Shown in pieces: positions 52,891-60,815 of a stretch of 64,000 nt of DNA. Below the pieces are notes generated by a model. The model was given only the letters and a program-made list of their open reading frames with translations, ran no database searches and was not told the origin of the DNA. The position numbers and the translations under genes are program-made. Position 1 is the first letter of the stretch; each line of letters starts with the position of its first letter. Source of the stretch: Phycisphaerales bacterium UBA854 (lineage in GTDB: Bacteria > Planctomycetota > Phycisphaerae > Phycisphaerales > SM1A02); assembly GCA_002295885.1 (NCBI GenBank), contig DBGM01000011.1, forward strand, positions 35,196 through 99,195. The letters run 5' to 3'.

Positions 52891-54714
52891 TTAGTCGTTC
52901 AGGGCTCGCGTGACGGGCGTGGTCTTCGATCCGAATCCGGCGTCCGCGGTCTCCGACTCCAATCGGGGGAGTTCGATGACCTTGGAGGTCGCCGAATCCG
53001 TTTCGACCGGTGCGGACGGACGTTCTGCGGTGGGCACCAGGTCGATCTCTCGATCGAGGATGCGCCGCTGCATGTTCCGGTTCCAGGCTTCGTGCGGCGT
53101 CGAACCGAGCGTGTCGCGCATCCGGATCATCTCCGGCTGCACCGATGCGGTCCGCAGCGAATTGTTCGCGTAGTAGAGCGCCAGATCGAGTTCGCCGGCC
53201 CGGAAGGCCTCGATGGCGTCCCGGTTGTAGTCGGCCGTGATCTGGTCGCGGCTGAAGGGCAGGAGACCGGCCCGCGAGCCGAGCCGGACGGCGTCGAGGA
53301 TCTCGAGCCCGTCCTCCCCCATCTCCCACAGCCGCTCGTCGGCGATGATCGACGGGGTCAGCAGGAAGATGATCTCCTTGCGGAGCGTCTCGTCGTCCTG
53401 ACCGCGGAACGCGTTGCCGACGACCGGGATGTCTCCGAGCAGCGGAACCTGCTCGCGGCGCATCGTGGTCTGCTCCTCGAAGAGGCCGCCGAGCACGATC
53501 GTCTCCCCGCTCTGGACGCGGACGTTGGTGAAGATCTCGTGGGTGTCCTCGTTGGGCACCGTGTAGTTCGTCTCGAGCTGGACATCGCCGCTGGAGAGTC
53601 GGGGATAGAGCTCCATCCGGATCATCTCGTTCGGTGTGATGAAGGGACGGAACATCAGATGGATGCCGGTGTCGAGGAACTCGACCGTCTGCGTGGTCGA
53701 GGTCTCCGTCTGCGTGGTGTTCAGGTAGCCGAGACGCCGTCCGACGAGAATCTCCGCCCGCTGGCGGTTCAGGCACATGACCTTCGGGCGGGCGACGACC
53801 GTCACGTCCGTGACGTTGTCCAGGGCCCGGAGGAAGATTGCGAAATCGTCCTTGATCACCCCGAACTTGAAGCCGCCGTTGCCGCTGACGGACTTCCCGA
53901 CGGTCGAGGTGCCCGCGAGGGCGTTGTCGGTCTTGACGTCGCCGGAGAAGAGCTCGCTCGCCGCGGTCAGCGGCGAGGTCAGGTCGGTGAAGTTGAGGTG
54001 GCTGACGAGGGAGAAGTCGATGCCGAAGGCATTGTTCTCCGAGACCTTCGTCTGCAGGATCGTGGCCTCGACCATCACCTGCTGGGGCGAGACGTCGAGC
54101 TCCTTGAGCAGCGTCGCGATCTCCTCCAGCTGGGCCGGATAGTCGGTCGCGACGATCTTCGCGGTGTAGGCGTAGGCGTCCGCTCCGTTGTCGCTCTCGT
54201 CCGGGTTGAAGCCGTCTTCCACGGCCCCCATGGGCACGGCCTGCCCCGCATCGCTCAGCAGCGGCTGGATGGCCTGGGCCGCGTCGGTCGCGTTCAGATA
54301 GTAGAGCTCGAAGATCCGGGTCTCGACCCGTCGGCGGGCCTGTTCAATCTCCGCGATCCGGGCCGCGGGATACACGTAGATGAAGGAGCCTTCCTCGATG
54401 TATCCGTAGCCGTTGACCCGGAGGATGGCGTCGAGCGCCTCCTCGAAGGTCACGTCGTAGAGATTGGCGGTGACCGTGGCCGAGACGTCGCGTCCGGCGA
54501 TGATGTTGCGCTGCCCCTGCATCGAGAGCATTTCCAGCACCTGCACCAGATCGGCATCCTGCACTGCCATGTCAACGGTGCCGTAGCTGGTCATCTCGAC
54601 GTCGGATGCGGCGGCGTCAGCGGAGTCCTGCGCGGCCGTGCCCGCACCGGGCACGATGCACAGCAGGACCGCGAGGAGCAGACGGGATCGGATTCGGCGA
54701 GGAGACGTATGCAT
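52891..54714 (-). CDS. Secretin (PilQ/GspD family)
   Basis: This outer-membrane pore subunit has 607 residues. A signal peptide (RLLLAVLLCIVPGAGTA) is followed by an N0-like domain (about 45-120, ADLVQVLEMLSMQGQRNIIA) and a second N domain (DAAQAIQPLL, ATDYPAQLEEIATLLKELDV). The secretin pore domain comes next: DNVTDVTVVARPKVMCLN, DTGIHLMFRPFITPNEMI, SGETIVLGGLFEEQT and VPLLGDIPVVGNAFRG with LRKEIIFLLTPSII. After the pore there is an unusual 120-residue tail. Confidence 0.93.
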   Translation of the reverse strand: MHTSPRRIRSRLLLAVLLCIVPGAGTAAQDSADAAASDVEMTSYGTVDMAVQDADLVQVLEMLSMQGQRNIIAGRDVSATVTANLYDVTFEEALDAILRVNGYGYIEEGSFIYVYPAARIAEIEQARRRVETRIFELYYLNATDAAQAIQPLLSDAGQAVPMGAVEDGFNPDESDNGADAYAYTAKIVATDYPAQLEEIATLLKELDVSPQQVMVEATILQTKVSENNAFGIDFSLVSHLNFTDLTSPLTAASELFSGDVKTDNALAGTSTVGKSVSGNGGFKFGVIKDDFAIFLRALDNVTDVTVVARPKVMCLNRQRAEILVGRRLGYLNTTQTETSTTQTVEFLDTGIHLMFRPFITPNEMIRMELYPRLSSGDVQLETNYTVPNEDTHEIFTNVRVQSGETIVLGGLFEEQTTMRREQVPLLGDIPVVGNAFRGQDDETLRKEIIFLLTPSIIADERLWEMGEDGLEILDAVRLGSRAGLLPFSRDQITADYNRDAIEAFRAGELDLALYYANNSLRTASVQPEMIRMRDTLGSTPHEAWNRNMQRRILDREIDLVPTAERPSAPVETDSATSKVIELPRLESETADAGFGSKTTPVTRALND

Positions 54715-54744
54715 GAGTGTTTCTCCGGTCTCCCCCCCGGTGAC

Positions 54745-55323
54745 CTATCCCCTGGAACCGTCCAGTCGGAGTTCGAAGTGCCGGCCCGCATGTTCCAGGA
54801 CGACGGAGCGGCGTCTGACCTCGATGAGCATGAACTGGACGGACTCCGTACCGCCAGTCTCGATCCAGTCGCCCGGCCGGTACGTCCGACCGCTGATGAC
54901 GGCCATGGGGTTGCCCTGCATGACCGCCTCAAGTTGCAAGCGACTGATCGCCTGTTCCGGTTCTTCGGACGAGGAGGGGGCCGACTTTCGTGCTTCCGTC
55001 GAGTCGGACGCAGGTTTTTCGCTTTTCGGGAAGTAGGCCTCGTTCAGGAGGAACGGATCGCGTTCCGGCTGCAGATCCAGACTGATGGAACGGACCTGGA
55101 GACCGTTCTTATCGGACGCCGATGCCGCGTCCCCCCCACCATCGGTGAGCAGCGCGGCGGGCTCGTCGTCCGCCATGACCGTCCGGGGCAGGTTCTTGAT
55201 CACGATGATCCGGGCCCAGAAGAGCAGTCCCAGGGTCAGCAGGGCGCAGAACACCCCGAACTTCCGCCGGTCGGCGGTCAGGGACACCATGAATCGTCGC
55301 AGCAGAATGTTCAAACGTTCCAT
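54745..55323 (-). CDS. PilP/GspC-like pilus assembly periplasmic protein
   Basis: The 192-residue product has one N-terminal membrane anchor (about 22-40, FGVFCALLTLGLLFWARIIV). A disordered linker with S, E, A and K follows, then a small C-terminal beta domain with SRLQLEAVMQGNPMAVISGR and YRPGDWIETGGTESVQFMLI. That arrangement is that of the HR region linking the inner-membrane PilMNO complex to the secretin. ATG 55323 was chosen because the upstream part overlaps pilO. Confidence 0.82.
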   Translation of the reverse strand: MERLNILLRRFMVSLTADRRKFGVFCALLTLGLLFWARIIVIKNLPRTVMADDEPAALLTDGGGDAASASDKNGLQVRSISLDLQPERDPFLLNEAYFPKSEKPASDSTEARKSAPSSSEEPEQAISRLQLEAVMQGNPMAVISGRTYRPGDWIETGGTESVQFMLIEVRRRSVVLEHAGRHFELRLDGSRG

Positions 55324-55324
55324 C

Positions 55325-55891
55325 TCACTGTCCTCCCGGTTCGCCGTCCTCGTAGACGACGTCCATACCGATGGCCGCACGCACGGTGGGCCGTTTGTTC
55401 TTGAAGTCCACGTCACGACAGTTCATGGAGATCGACGTCACGCGGACCAGCCGCTCGAGTCGCTCCACGCGCCGGATGACGTCGAAGATGTTGTCGAAGG
55501 TGGTCTCGAGTTCCACCACCAGAGGCAGAATCTCGAACCGGGCGTCCCCCGCCCGATCGCCCCGCCCGCGGACGGTGAAGGTCTGATCGAGCACCGTTTC
55601 CCCGTCGACGCCGATGGAGAGGTGCTGCATCAGATCGGCGACGTCCGGCCGGTCCGGCACCAGGCGGCAGGCGTGCGCCTGCCGCTCGTGCAGCCGGACC
55701 AGCTCCTCGGACCGACGTTCGAGATCGGCCTCGACGTCCTCGAGGTGACCGATCTTCTGTTCGAGCAGTCGTGATTCGTTCGACAGTTCGAACGCCTCCG
55801 CGTAATTCGGCCAGGTGAAGAATGCCGTGACGGTGAGGACGACGGCGATCACCGAGGTCAGCATGACGGTTTCCATCCGCTTCCTGTTCAT
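55325..55891 (-). CDS. PilO-like pilus assembly protein
   Basis: The 188-residue protein has one N-terminal membrane segment (about 8-27, MLTSVIAVVLTVTAFFTWPN), a coiled coil (about 38-75, LLEQKIGHLEDVEADLERRS) and a ferredoxin-like C-terminal domain. PilO pairs with PilN in the periplasm. It starts by overlapping the pilN stop (ATGA) and ends one base before the PilP-like start. Confidence 0.85.
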   Translation of the reverse strand: MNRKRMETVMLTSVIAVVLTVTAFFTWPNYAEAFELSNESRLLEQKIGHLEDVEADLERRSEELVRLHERQAHACRLVPDRPDVADLMQHLSIGVDGETVLDQTFTVRGRGDRAGDARFEILPLVVELETTFDNIFDVIRRVERLERLVRVTSISMNCRDVDFKNKRPTVRAAIGMDVVYEDGEPGGQ

Positions 55892-56550
55892 GGGGTGGTA
55901 CCTCCGGCTGCGGTCGCGTCGACGGTGACCGCGGGCTCGACTTCGAATGCATGGTCCATGTCCACGATGAACGACAGACGGAAGTCGCGGGCGGGCCGCG
56001 CTCGCACGGTGCGCGAGCGGCTGTAGTCGAGATTGACCTCCGCAAACGGTTCGCGACCGCCGATGACCTGGACGAGGGAGGCGATGTCGGCGTCGTTGGA
56101 GGCGATACCCGCGATCTCGCCCACCAGACGGCGTGGACCACGCGGCGTTCCGTCCACCCGACCGCGGGCTCCGAACCCGTCGTCGTAGTCCAGTTCGAGT
56201 TCGATCAGGGTGATGCTGGGGGGCAGGGAACGGGTCAGGGTGGCGATCAGCCGCGTCGTCTCGAGCGGAAGCGCCACCTCCGTGTACTCCGCCATGAACG
56301 ACCGTACGTCCGTCATGCTCGAATCGATGTCCGCGAGACTCCGTTCGAGTTCGAGGGCCCGGTCCGCCCGGATGGCGGTGGCCTCATTGATCGAGGCGGC
56401 CCGGTCCAGACGCATGCGGGCGTGGGTCGCGGTGACCAGCATGCACGCGACCAGCGCAAGGCAGGCGCCGGCGACGCGGCGTGTCCTCCGCCCCGCCCGG
56501 ATTCGTTCGGTCATCGACGCGGTGATGAGATTGATCTGATGCTGCTTCAT
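55888..56550 (-). CDS. PilN-like pilus assembly protein
   Basis: The 220-residue product begins MKQHQINLITASMTERIRAG, where the short INLI motif is the PilM-binding hook of PilN. A membrane segment (about 27-43, ACLALVACMLVTATHA), a coiled coil and a PilN C-terminal domain follow (SLPPSITLIELELDYDDGFG). ATG 56550 overlaps the pilM stop. The longer open frame seen here is antisense-like and was discarded. Confidence 0.85.
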   Translation of the reverse strand: MKQHQINLITASMTERIRAGRRTRRVAGACLALVACMLVTATHARMRLDRAASINEATAIRADRALELERSLADIDSSMTDVRSFMAEYTEVALPLETTRLIATLTRSLPPSITLIELELDYDDGFGARGRVDGTPRGPRRLVGEIAGIASNDADIASLVQVIGGREPFAEVNLDYSRSRTVRARPARDFRLSFIVDMDHAFEVEPAVTVDATAAGGTTP

Positions 56551-57704
56551 GCGGCCTGACTCCGATCCGTGGCGTTGGTCCGGCTTCCCGCGGGCCGCGC
56601 GGCGAGCCCGCGAAGACTCATGCCCGCCGGGGCGATCCACGCCCCGAGCGATCCCTCGTCGTGCGGAAGCATCGCCCCGAGGTCCTGCTGCAGCCGGTCG
56701 AGACCCGTCTCCTGGCAGTCCCCCTGGACCGCGATCTGGCAGGTGGCGGCCACCTGCTCGGCGAGCCCGGGTTCGGCCCCGTCGGCACCGGTGACGATGA
56801 TCCGTCCGGGTGTGAGCCCGCGGAACGTCACGGCCGCATAACGGAGGCACATCAGCATGTTGTGCGCGCATTCCGCAAGAAGCGGACGCACTGCCTCGTA
56901 CACCGCCCGATCGGTGGATGGATCGATGAACGTCGACGCCGCATCACCACGCAGACGGGCCATGCGAAGCTCCCGGGCCGCGTCCACCTCGAGACCCAGC
57001 TTGTCGGCCACCTGCTCGTCCAGATGGCGGCCACCGATGTCGAGTGTCTTGCAGAAGGCGATCTGATCGCCCCGCAGGATCAGGACGGAGCCGCCCCGAC
57101 TACCGACTTCGAGCACCGCACGACAATTGTTCGCATCCGCCGCCCGACGATGGTGCCGACTGAACAGTCTCGCCGCCGCCCAGCAGTGGGTCTCGACCGC
57201 CTCGGGACGCAGCCCCGCGGCCCAGGCCGCTTCCAGTCTGGCGTCGATCGCATCCCGATGGGCCGCCACGACCACCAGATCACAGCGATCCCCGTTCGAT
57301 TCGTCACCGGAGGACACGCCACCGGTCCGAATCCAGTCGGCCTGGATCGAATCACGGGGTGCATTCATCTGGGTCGCCGCTTCCCAGGCGACCGCTTCCG
57401 TGAGTTCGGCCTCCGGCATGACGGGCAGCTTCATCGACTGCATGAAGAGTTCCTCGCGCGGAAGACAGATCGTGCAGCGACGACCCGCGAACCCTCCGGC
57501 TGCGACGGCGGTACGCAGCGATCGCGCCCATTCCACCTCGGGACGGGAACCGGATTCCGCAGTGGCCAGCGGACACCAGGCCGCCCCCGCGACGCGAAGC
57601 TGCCCGTTGCTCTCGCGAACCTGCAGCAATCGTGCCTCGCCGGGCAGGAATGCGACGCCGACGTCACCGACCCGCGAACGAAACCATGGAAATGTCGCAC
57701 TCAT
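56547..57704 (-). CDS. PilM-like actin-fold pilus assembly protein
   Basis: PilM is an actin-like cytoplasmic ATP-binding protein that binds the N-terminus of PilN. The 385-residue product has VGDVGVAFLPGEARLLQVRE (phosphate-1 region), FMQSMKLPVMPEAELTEAVA and EAATQMNAPRDSIQADWI, which is the PilM family's conserved hook, then DIGGRHLDEQVADKLGLEVD and GRIIVTGADGAEPGL. It starts the PilMNOP run. Confidence 0.85.
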   Translation of the reverse strand: MSATFPWFRSRVGDVGVAFLPGEARLLQVRESNGQLRVAGAAWCPLATAESGSRPEVEWARSLRTAVAAGGFAGRRCTICLPREELFMQSMKLPVMPEAELTEAVAWEAATQMNAPRDSIQADWIRTGGVSSGDESNGDRCDLVVVAAHRDAIDARLEAAWAAGLRPEAVETHCWAAARLFSRHHRRAADANNCRAVLEVGSRGGSVLILRGDQIAFCKTLDIGGRHLDEQVADKLGLEVDAARELRMARLRGDAASTFIDPSTDRAVYEAVRPLLAECAHNMLMCLRYAAVTFRGLTPGRIIVTGADGAEPGLAEQVAATCQIAVQGDCQETGLDRLQQDLGAMLPHDEGSLGAWIAPAGMSLRGLAARPAGSRTNATDRSQAA

Positions 57705-57722
57705 CTGCGTACTCCTGCTGCT

Positions 57723-58277
57723 TCAGCCTTCGAGCTTCCGAACCGTCAACTTGCCGGTCATCGGCGTCACGAGCACCTCGAACGATTCGTCGGTGCCGCG
57801 CACCACGATGCGTCCCGCCCCCGCGGGCAGTCCCACCGAGGAGACCGTTCCTCCGAGCGGACCGAAGGTGATCCGCTCCCCGGTGCCGTCCGTGTCGATG
57901 TCGCCCAACTGCACACCGTCGTAGCGTTCGTCGGCCGCGAAGTCGACGATGTACCGACCCCGGGCCGTGGCCGTTCCCGAAGGATCGTCCAGGTAGTCGG
58001 CGGTCTCCGCATCGAACGGATCCGCGAAGCTTGCTTCATCCACCCTGAGCAGGGCGTACCCGCGGCCGTCATCCAGGAACTGGATCCGGCGGTAGGTCTG
58101 GTTGGCCATCGCATCGGCCTGCGCAAAGCCGATGTCGGAGACGAGTCGCCGCACCGCCGCCTGCGTCTCCATGCGCGACAATCCGACGAGGCTGGGAACC
58201 AGCAGGACCGCGGCCAGCGCGAGCAGGGCGATGACGATGATCAGCTCCGGGAGCGTGTATCCGTTTCGCTGCCGCAT
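57723..58277 (-). CDS. GspH-like minor pseudopilin
   Basis: The 184-residue product has a prepilin leader RQRNG with the cleavage site before YTLPELIIVIALLALAAVLL. Glu5 of the mature protein is intact. The C-terminal part has an aspartate-rich stretch (FADPFDAETADYLDDPSG, GDIDTDGTGERITFGP) like the GspH globular domain. It lies between the unknown membrane protein and pilM. Confidence 0.88.
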   Translation of the reverse strand: MRQRNGYTLPELIIVIALLALAAVLLVPSLVGLSRMETQAAVRRLVSDIGFAQADAMANQTYRRIQFLDDGRGYALLRVDEASFADPFDAETADYLDDPSGTATARGRYIVDFAADERYDGVQLGDIDTDGTGERITFGPLGGTVSSVGLPAGAGRIVVRGTDESFEVLVTPMTGKLTVRKLEG

Positions 58278-58280
58278 GGC

Positions 58281-58634
58281 TCAGCGTCCCTCCGATCCGT
58301 CCGGATCGTCGATCCGTACGACCAACTTGCCGCTGCGGACGAAGCCGTCGAAGCCCTCCAGCGCGATGCGCAGCGACGACAGTTCGTCGATCAGGGTCTG
58401 CCGTTGGGCGATGGCCCGACGGCCGAGTCCCGAAACACCTTCCAGCGCATCGGATTCCCCGGTGACGACACCGGTGCGAGCCGATCCGCTGCGGATCTGG
58501 GCCTGCGCCGGATCGACGAACGATCGTTCGGCCACCTGGGTCCAGAGCAAACCCCCCAGCAGCAGTGCGATCACGGTCAGAATGGTGTTCAGATAGGTGT
58601 CCTTCGACACGGGTGTTCTCCTGAGCTGTTCCAC
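58281..58634 (-). CDS. Small single-span membrane protein in the pilus operon
   Basis: I do not recognise the family. The 117-residue product has one hydrophobic segment near 14-33 (YLNTILTVIALLLGGLLWTQ), then a helical region with QRQTLIDELSSLRIALEGFD and a short C-terminal strand LVVRIDD. There is no prepilin leader. The position, between the major prepilin and a pseudopilin, suggests a component of the same machine. GTG within VSKDTYLN could be the true start. Confidence 0.75.
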   Translation of the reverse strand: MEQLRRTPVSKDTYLNTILTVIALLLGGLLWTQVAERSFVDPAQAQIRSGSARTGVVTGESDALEGVSGLGRRAIAQRQTLIDELSSLRIALEGFDGFVRSGKLVVRIDDPDGSEGR

Positions 58635-58738
58635 ATGGCTGCATCGGCCCGATTCGGGCCCGGCTCAAGCGCGATCACGATCAAGGTGCAACATCCTCCC
58701 CGCCGGCCACGTCCGAGAACATCGATCCGTATGCCCCG

Positions 58739-58779
58739 AAAAAACGAGGGAGGGCGACAACCGCTCGGTCGCCGCCCCC
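58739..58779 (-). terminator. Intrinsic terminator or attenuator after the major prepilin gene
   Basis: Read on the minus strand, GGGGG-C-GGCGAC, loop CGAGCGGTT, GTCGCC CTCCC form an 11-pair stem with one bulged C and one G-U pair, followed by TCGTTTTTTCG. It begins about 70 bases after the prepilin stop and lies before the rest of the operon. It could let the prepilin message greatly exceed that of the downstream machine genes. Confidence 0.7.
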
Positions 58780-58850
58780 TGGATTCGTCCCGGTGTGCCC
58801 GGCCCGCTCCGCACCGTGGGAGCTCCGGGCATCACCTACGCCTCGTTTCG

Positions 58851-59282
58851 TCACTCGGTGTATTCCGTTCCGTCAGACGCCACGCCGTACAGTGCGAAGG
58901 TCGTGCCGGGGTCGCCGTTGGAAAGCGTCTTGAGCCGCCAGACCCAGCCGGTCGTCGCGGACGGCGAAGTGCCGATCGTCGCCGATCCCGTCAGCGGGTT
59001 CACCGGCGCCGTGGTGAGATAGTCGCCGTCGAGCATGTTGTTCCAGACCGGCGTGGTGTCGGATCCGAGCGGATTCACGGTCGGATTCTGGGCCCGGTAG
59101 AGCTCGATCTGGCTGCGAAGCGTCTGCAACTGGCTGCGGACGGACGCGTCGTTCGCGTCGTCGGCCGCGTTCGTGAACTGCGGTACGACGATCGCCGCCA
59201 GGATGCCGAGAATCACCACCACGATCAGGATCTCGATCAGGGTGAATGCGCTTCGTACGTTCGTGTTCCTTCGGTTTCTCAT
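58851..59282 (-). CDS. Type IV prepilin / major pseudopilin (GspG-like)
   Basis: The 143-residue prepilin has a short positively charged leader (MRNRRNTNVRSA) and the class III signal FTLIEILIVVVILGILAAIV, with mature Glu5. The residue before the cut is alanine rather than glycine. The C-terminal domain has a GspG-like core (RSQLQTLRSQIELYRAQNP, LDGDYLTTAPVNPLTG). GGAG lies 9 bases before ATG 59282, which decided the start. It is the first gene of the run, with a terminator behind it. Confidence 0.9.
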   Translation of the reverse strand: MRNRRNTNVRSAFTLIEILIVVVILGILAAIVVPQFTNAADDANDASVRSQLQTLRSQIELYRAQNPTVNPLGSDTTPVWNNMLDGDYLTTAPVNPLTGSATIGTSPSATTGWVWRLKTLSNGDPGTTFALYGVASDGTEYTE

Positions 59283-59323
59283 TTCGTTGTGCTCCATCAA
59301 GGGGGGAAGTCGCATGCCGTTCC

Positions 59324-59378
59324 ACCGGTCGGCAGGTCCGACGCCCCCGGATATCCAACCTTCTCTTCGACCGGTCGG
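59324..59378. repeat. Two direct repeats ACCGGTCGG upstream of the prepilin gene
   Basis: ACCGGTCGG occurs at 59324-59332 and 59370-59378, 46 bases apart. The second is part of a perfect 10-bp palindrome CGACCGGTCG (59368-59377). They lie 40-100 bases upstream of the prepilin start, where an operator could sit. There is no direct evidence of binding. Confidence 0.35.
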
Positions 59379-59484
59379 GGGGGGCACACCAGTCCCCTGT
59401 CCGGGTGCGATCCAGTTCCTCCCCGCCCCGCCCGGGGAATCCGCACAGATCCCCCAGATTGACCACCACCCCCCACCAGAGCGT

Positions 59485-59490
59485 TAGAAT
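59485..59490 (+). promoter_or_regulatory. Candidate -10 element (TAGAAT) for the DUF1015-serA-serC run
   Basis: TAGAAT lies 34 bases before the GTG start of the DUF1015 gene. A TTGACC is found 20 bases further upstream (59459-59464), slightly further than the ideal spacing. Confidence 0.5.
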
Positions 59491-59523
59491 GAGCCTTTAC
59501 GCCCCGAGGCAAGGAGCCAGACC

Positions 59524-60780
59524 GTGCGGATCAAGCCCTTTCACCGCATCCAGCCCCATCCATCACGCGCCTCGACGGTCTCGTGTCCACCGTACGACGT
59601 GGTGACCACGAAGGAGGCCAGGGAACTGGCCGAGGGCCGCCCCGACAGCTTTCTCCACGTGATCCGACCGGAGATCGACCTGCCCGACGGGGTGGCGTTC
59701 AACGAGGATGCCGTCTACCAGCAGGCCGCGCGGAACCTCGAACGGTTCATGTCGGACGGAACGCTGGTCCGGGACGAGACCCCCTCGATTGCGATCTACC
59801 GACTCGCATGGGAGGGACGCAGCCAGTACGGAATCGTCTGCACCTGCCACGTCGACGACTACGAGAACGGTTCGATCAAGAAGCACGAGAAGACCCGTCC
59901 CGACAAGGAGGACGACCGTACCCGCCACGTGCTGACCCTCGATGCGCACACCGGCCCGCTCATGCTGACCTTCCGTGACCACGAGCAGGTCGATCGCCGT
60001 CTGGCCCTGGACACCACGGGACGCCCCAGCGTCCACTTCAAGTCACCCGACGGCGTCACCCACACCATCTGGACCGTCACCGACACCGATCCCTGGATCG
60101 AAGCCTTCCGCGACGTCCCCGAGCTGTACATCGCCGACGGCCATCACCGGGCCGCCAGTGCCGCACGCGCCGCGGCCCGTCGTCGCGAGGAGCGTCCGGA
60201 CGCCGGCCCCGATGCCGAGTTCAACTGGTTCCTTGGCGTGCTCTTCCCCGCCAGCCAGCTGAACGTCCTTCCCTACAACCGGCTGGTGCTGGATCTGGGC
60301 GAACACAGCGAATCGGACCTGCTCGAACATCTGGCGACGATCGGACGCATCGCCCCCTGCGAGGATGCGACGCCCGATCGCAAGGGCGTGTTCTGCCTCG
60401 CTCTCCCCTCGGGATGGCACCGCCTCGAACTGGACGCCGATCCGGCCGCCGATCCGGTCTCACGCCTCGATGCGGCCATACTGCAGGACCGGGTGCTGGC
60501 ACCACTGCTGGGGATCCAGGATCCCAGAACGGACGATCGACTTCAGTTCGTGGGTGGAATCAGGGGGACCGATGTCCTGATGGAACGCGTCCGGAACGGC
60601 TCCGCCGCCCTGGGCATCTCCATGCATCCCACCGGCATCACCGACATGATGGACGTGTCCGATGCCGATCTCTGCATGCCGCCCAAGTCGACCTGGTTCG
60701 AACCGAAGCTCCGCAGCGGCCTCTTCATCCACGCCATGGACTCGAATCGGCAGGACAACGCTCCGCCCGTGACCACCTGA
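59524..60780 (+). CDS. DUF1015 family protein
   Basis: The 418-residue soluble protein belongs to DUF1015, a family of unknown biochemical role often found beside serine biosynthesis genes. Family blocks are STVSCPPYDVVTTKEAREL, IKKHEKTRPDKEDDRTRH, ELYIADGHHRAASAARAAAR and the terminal CMPPKSTWFEPKLRSGLF. It starts at GTG 59524 with AAGGAG upstream. The next gene is a 3-phosphoglycerate dehydrogenase 35 bases downstream, and serC follows, so it is likely co-transcribed with them. Confidence 0.9.
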   Translation: MRIKPFHRIQPHPSRASTVSCPPYDVVTTKEARELAEGRPDSFLHVIRPEIDLPDGVAFNEDAVYQQAARNLERFMSDGTLVRDETPSIAIYRLAWEGRSQYGIVCTCHVDDYENGSIKKHEKTRPDKEDDRTRHVLTLDAHTGPLMLTFRDHEQVDRRLALDTTGRPSVHFKSPDGVTHTIWTVTDTDPWIEAFRDVPELYIADGHHRAASAARAAARRREERPDAGPDAEFNWFLGVLFPASQLNVLPYNRLVLDLGEHSESDLLEHLATIGRIAPCEDATPDRKGVFCLALPSGWHRLELDADPAADPVSRLDAAILQDRVLAPLLGIQDPRTDDRLQFVGGIRGTDVLMERVRNGSAALGISMHPTGITDMMDVSDADLCMPPKSTWFEPKLRSGLFIHAMDSNRQDNAPPVTT

Positions 60781-60815
60781 AGCTACGGCATCGTCCGGAC
60801 TACCATGGAGGCGAC

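Noticed and set aside
52030..55404. 1124-residue open frame on the plus strand
   Set aside because: It runs opposite the secretin, TPR and PilP genes. The minus-strand proteins have full family motifs, and long antisense frames are expected in GC-rich DNA.
56661..59462. 933-residue open frame on the plus strand
   Set aside because: It is antisense to PilM, the pseudopilin and the prepilin, with no recognisable domain and a highly biased composition.
59283..59523. Sigma-54 promoter before the prepilin gene
   Set aside because: Pilin genes often use one, but no GG-N10-GC element with correct spacing is visible on the minus strand.
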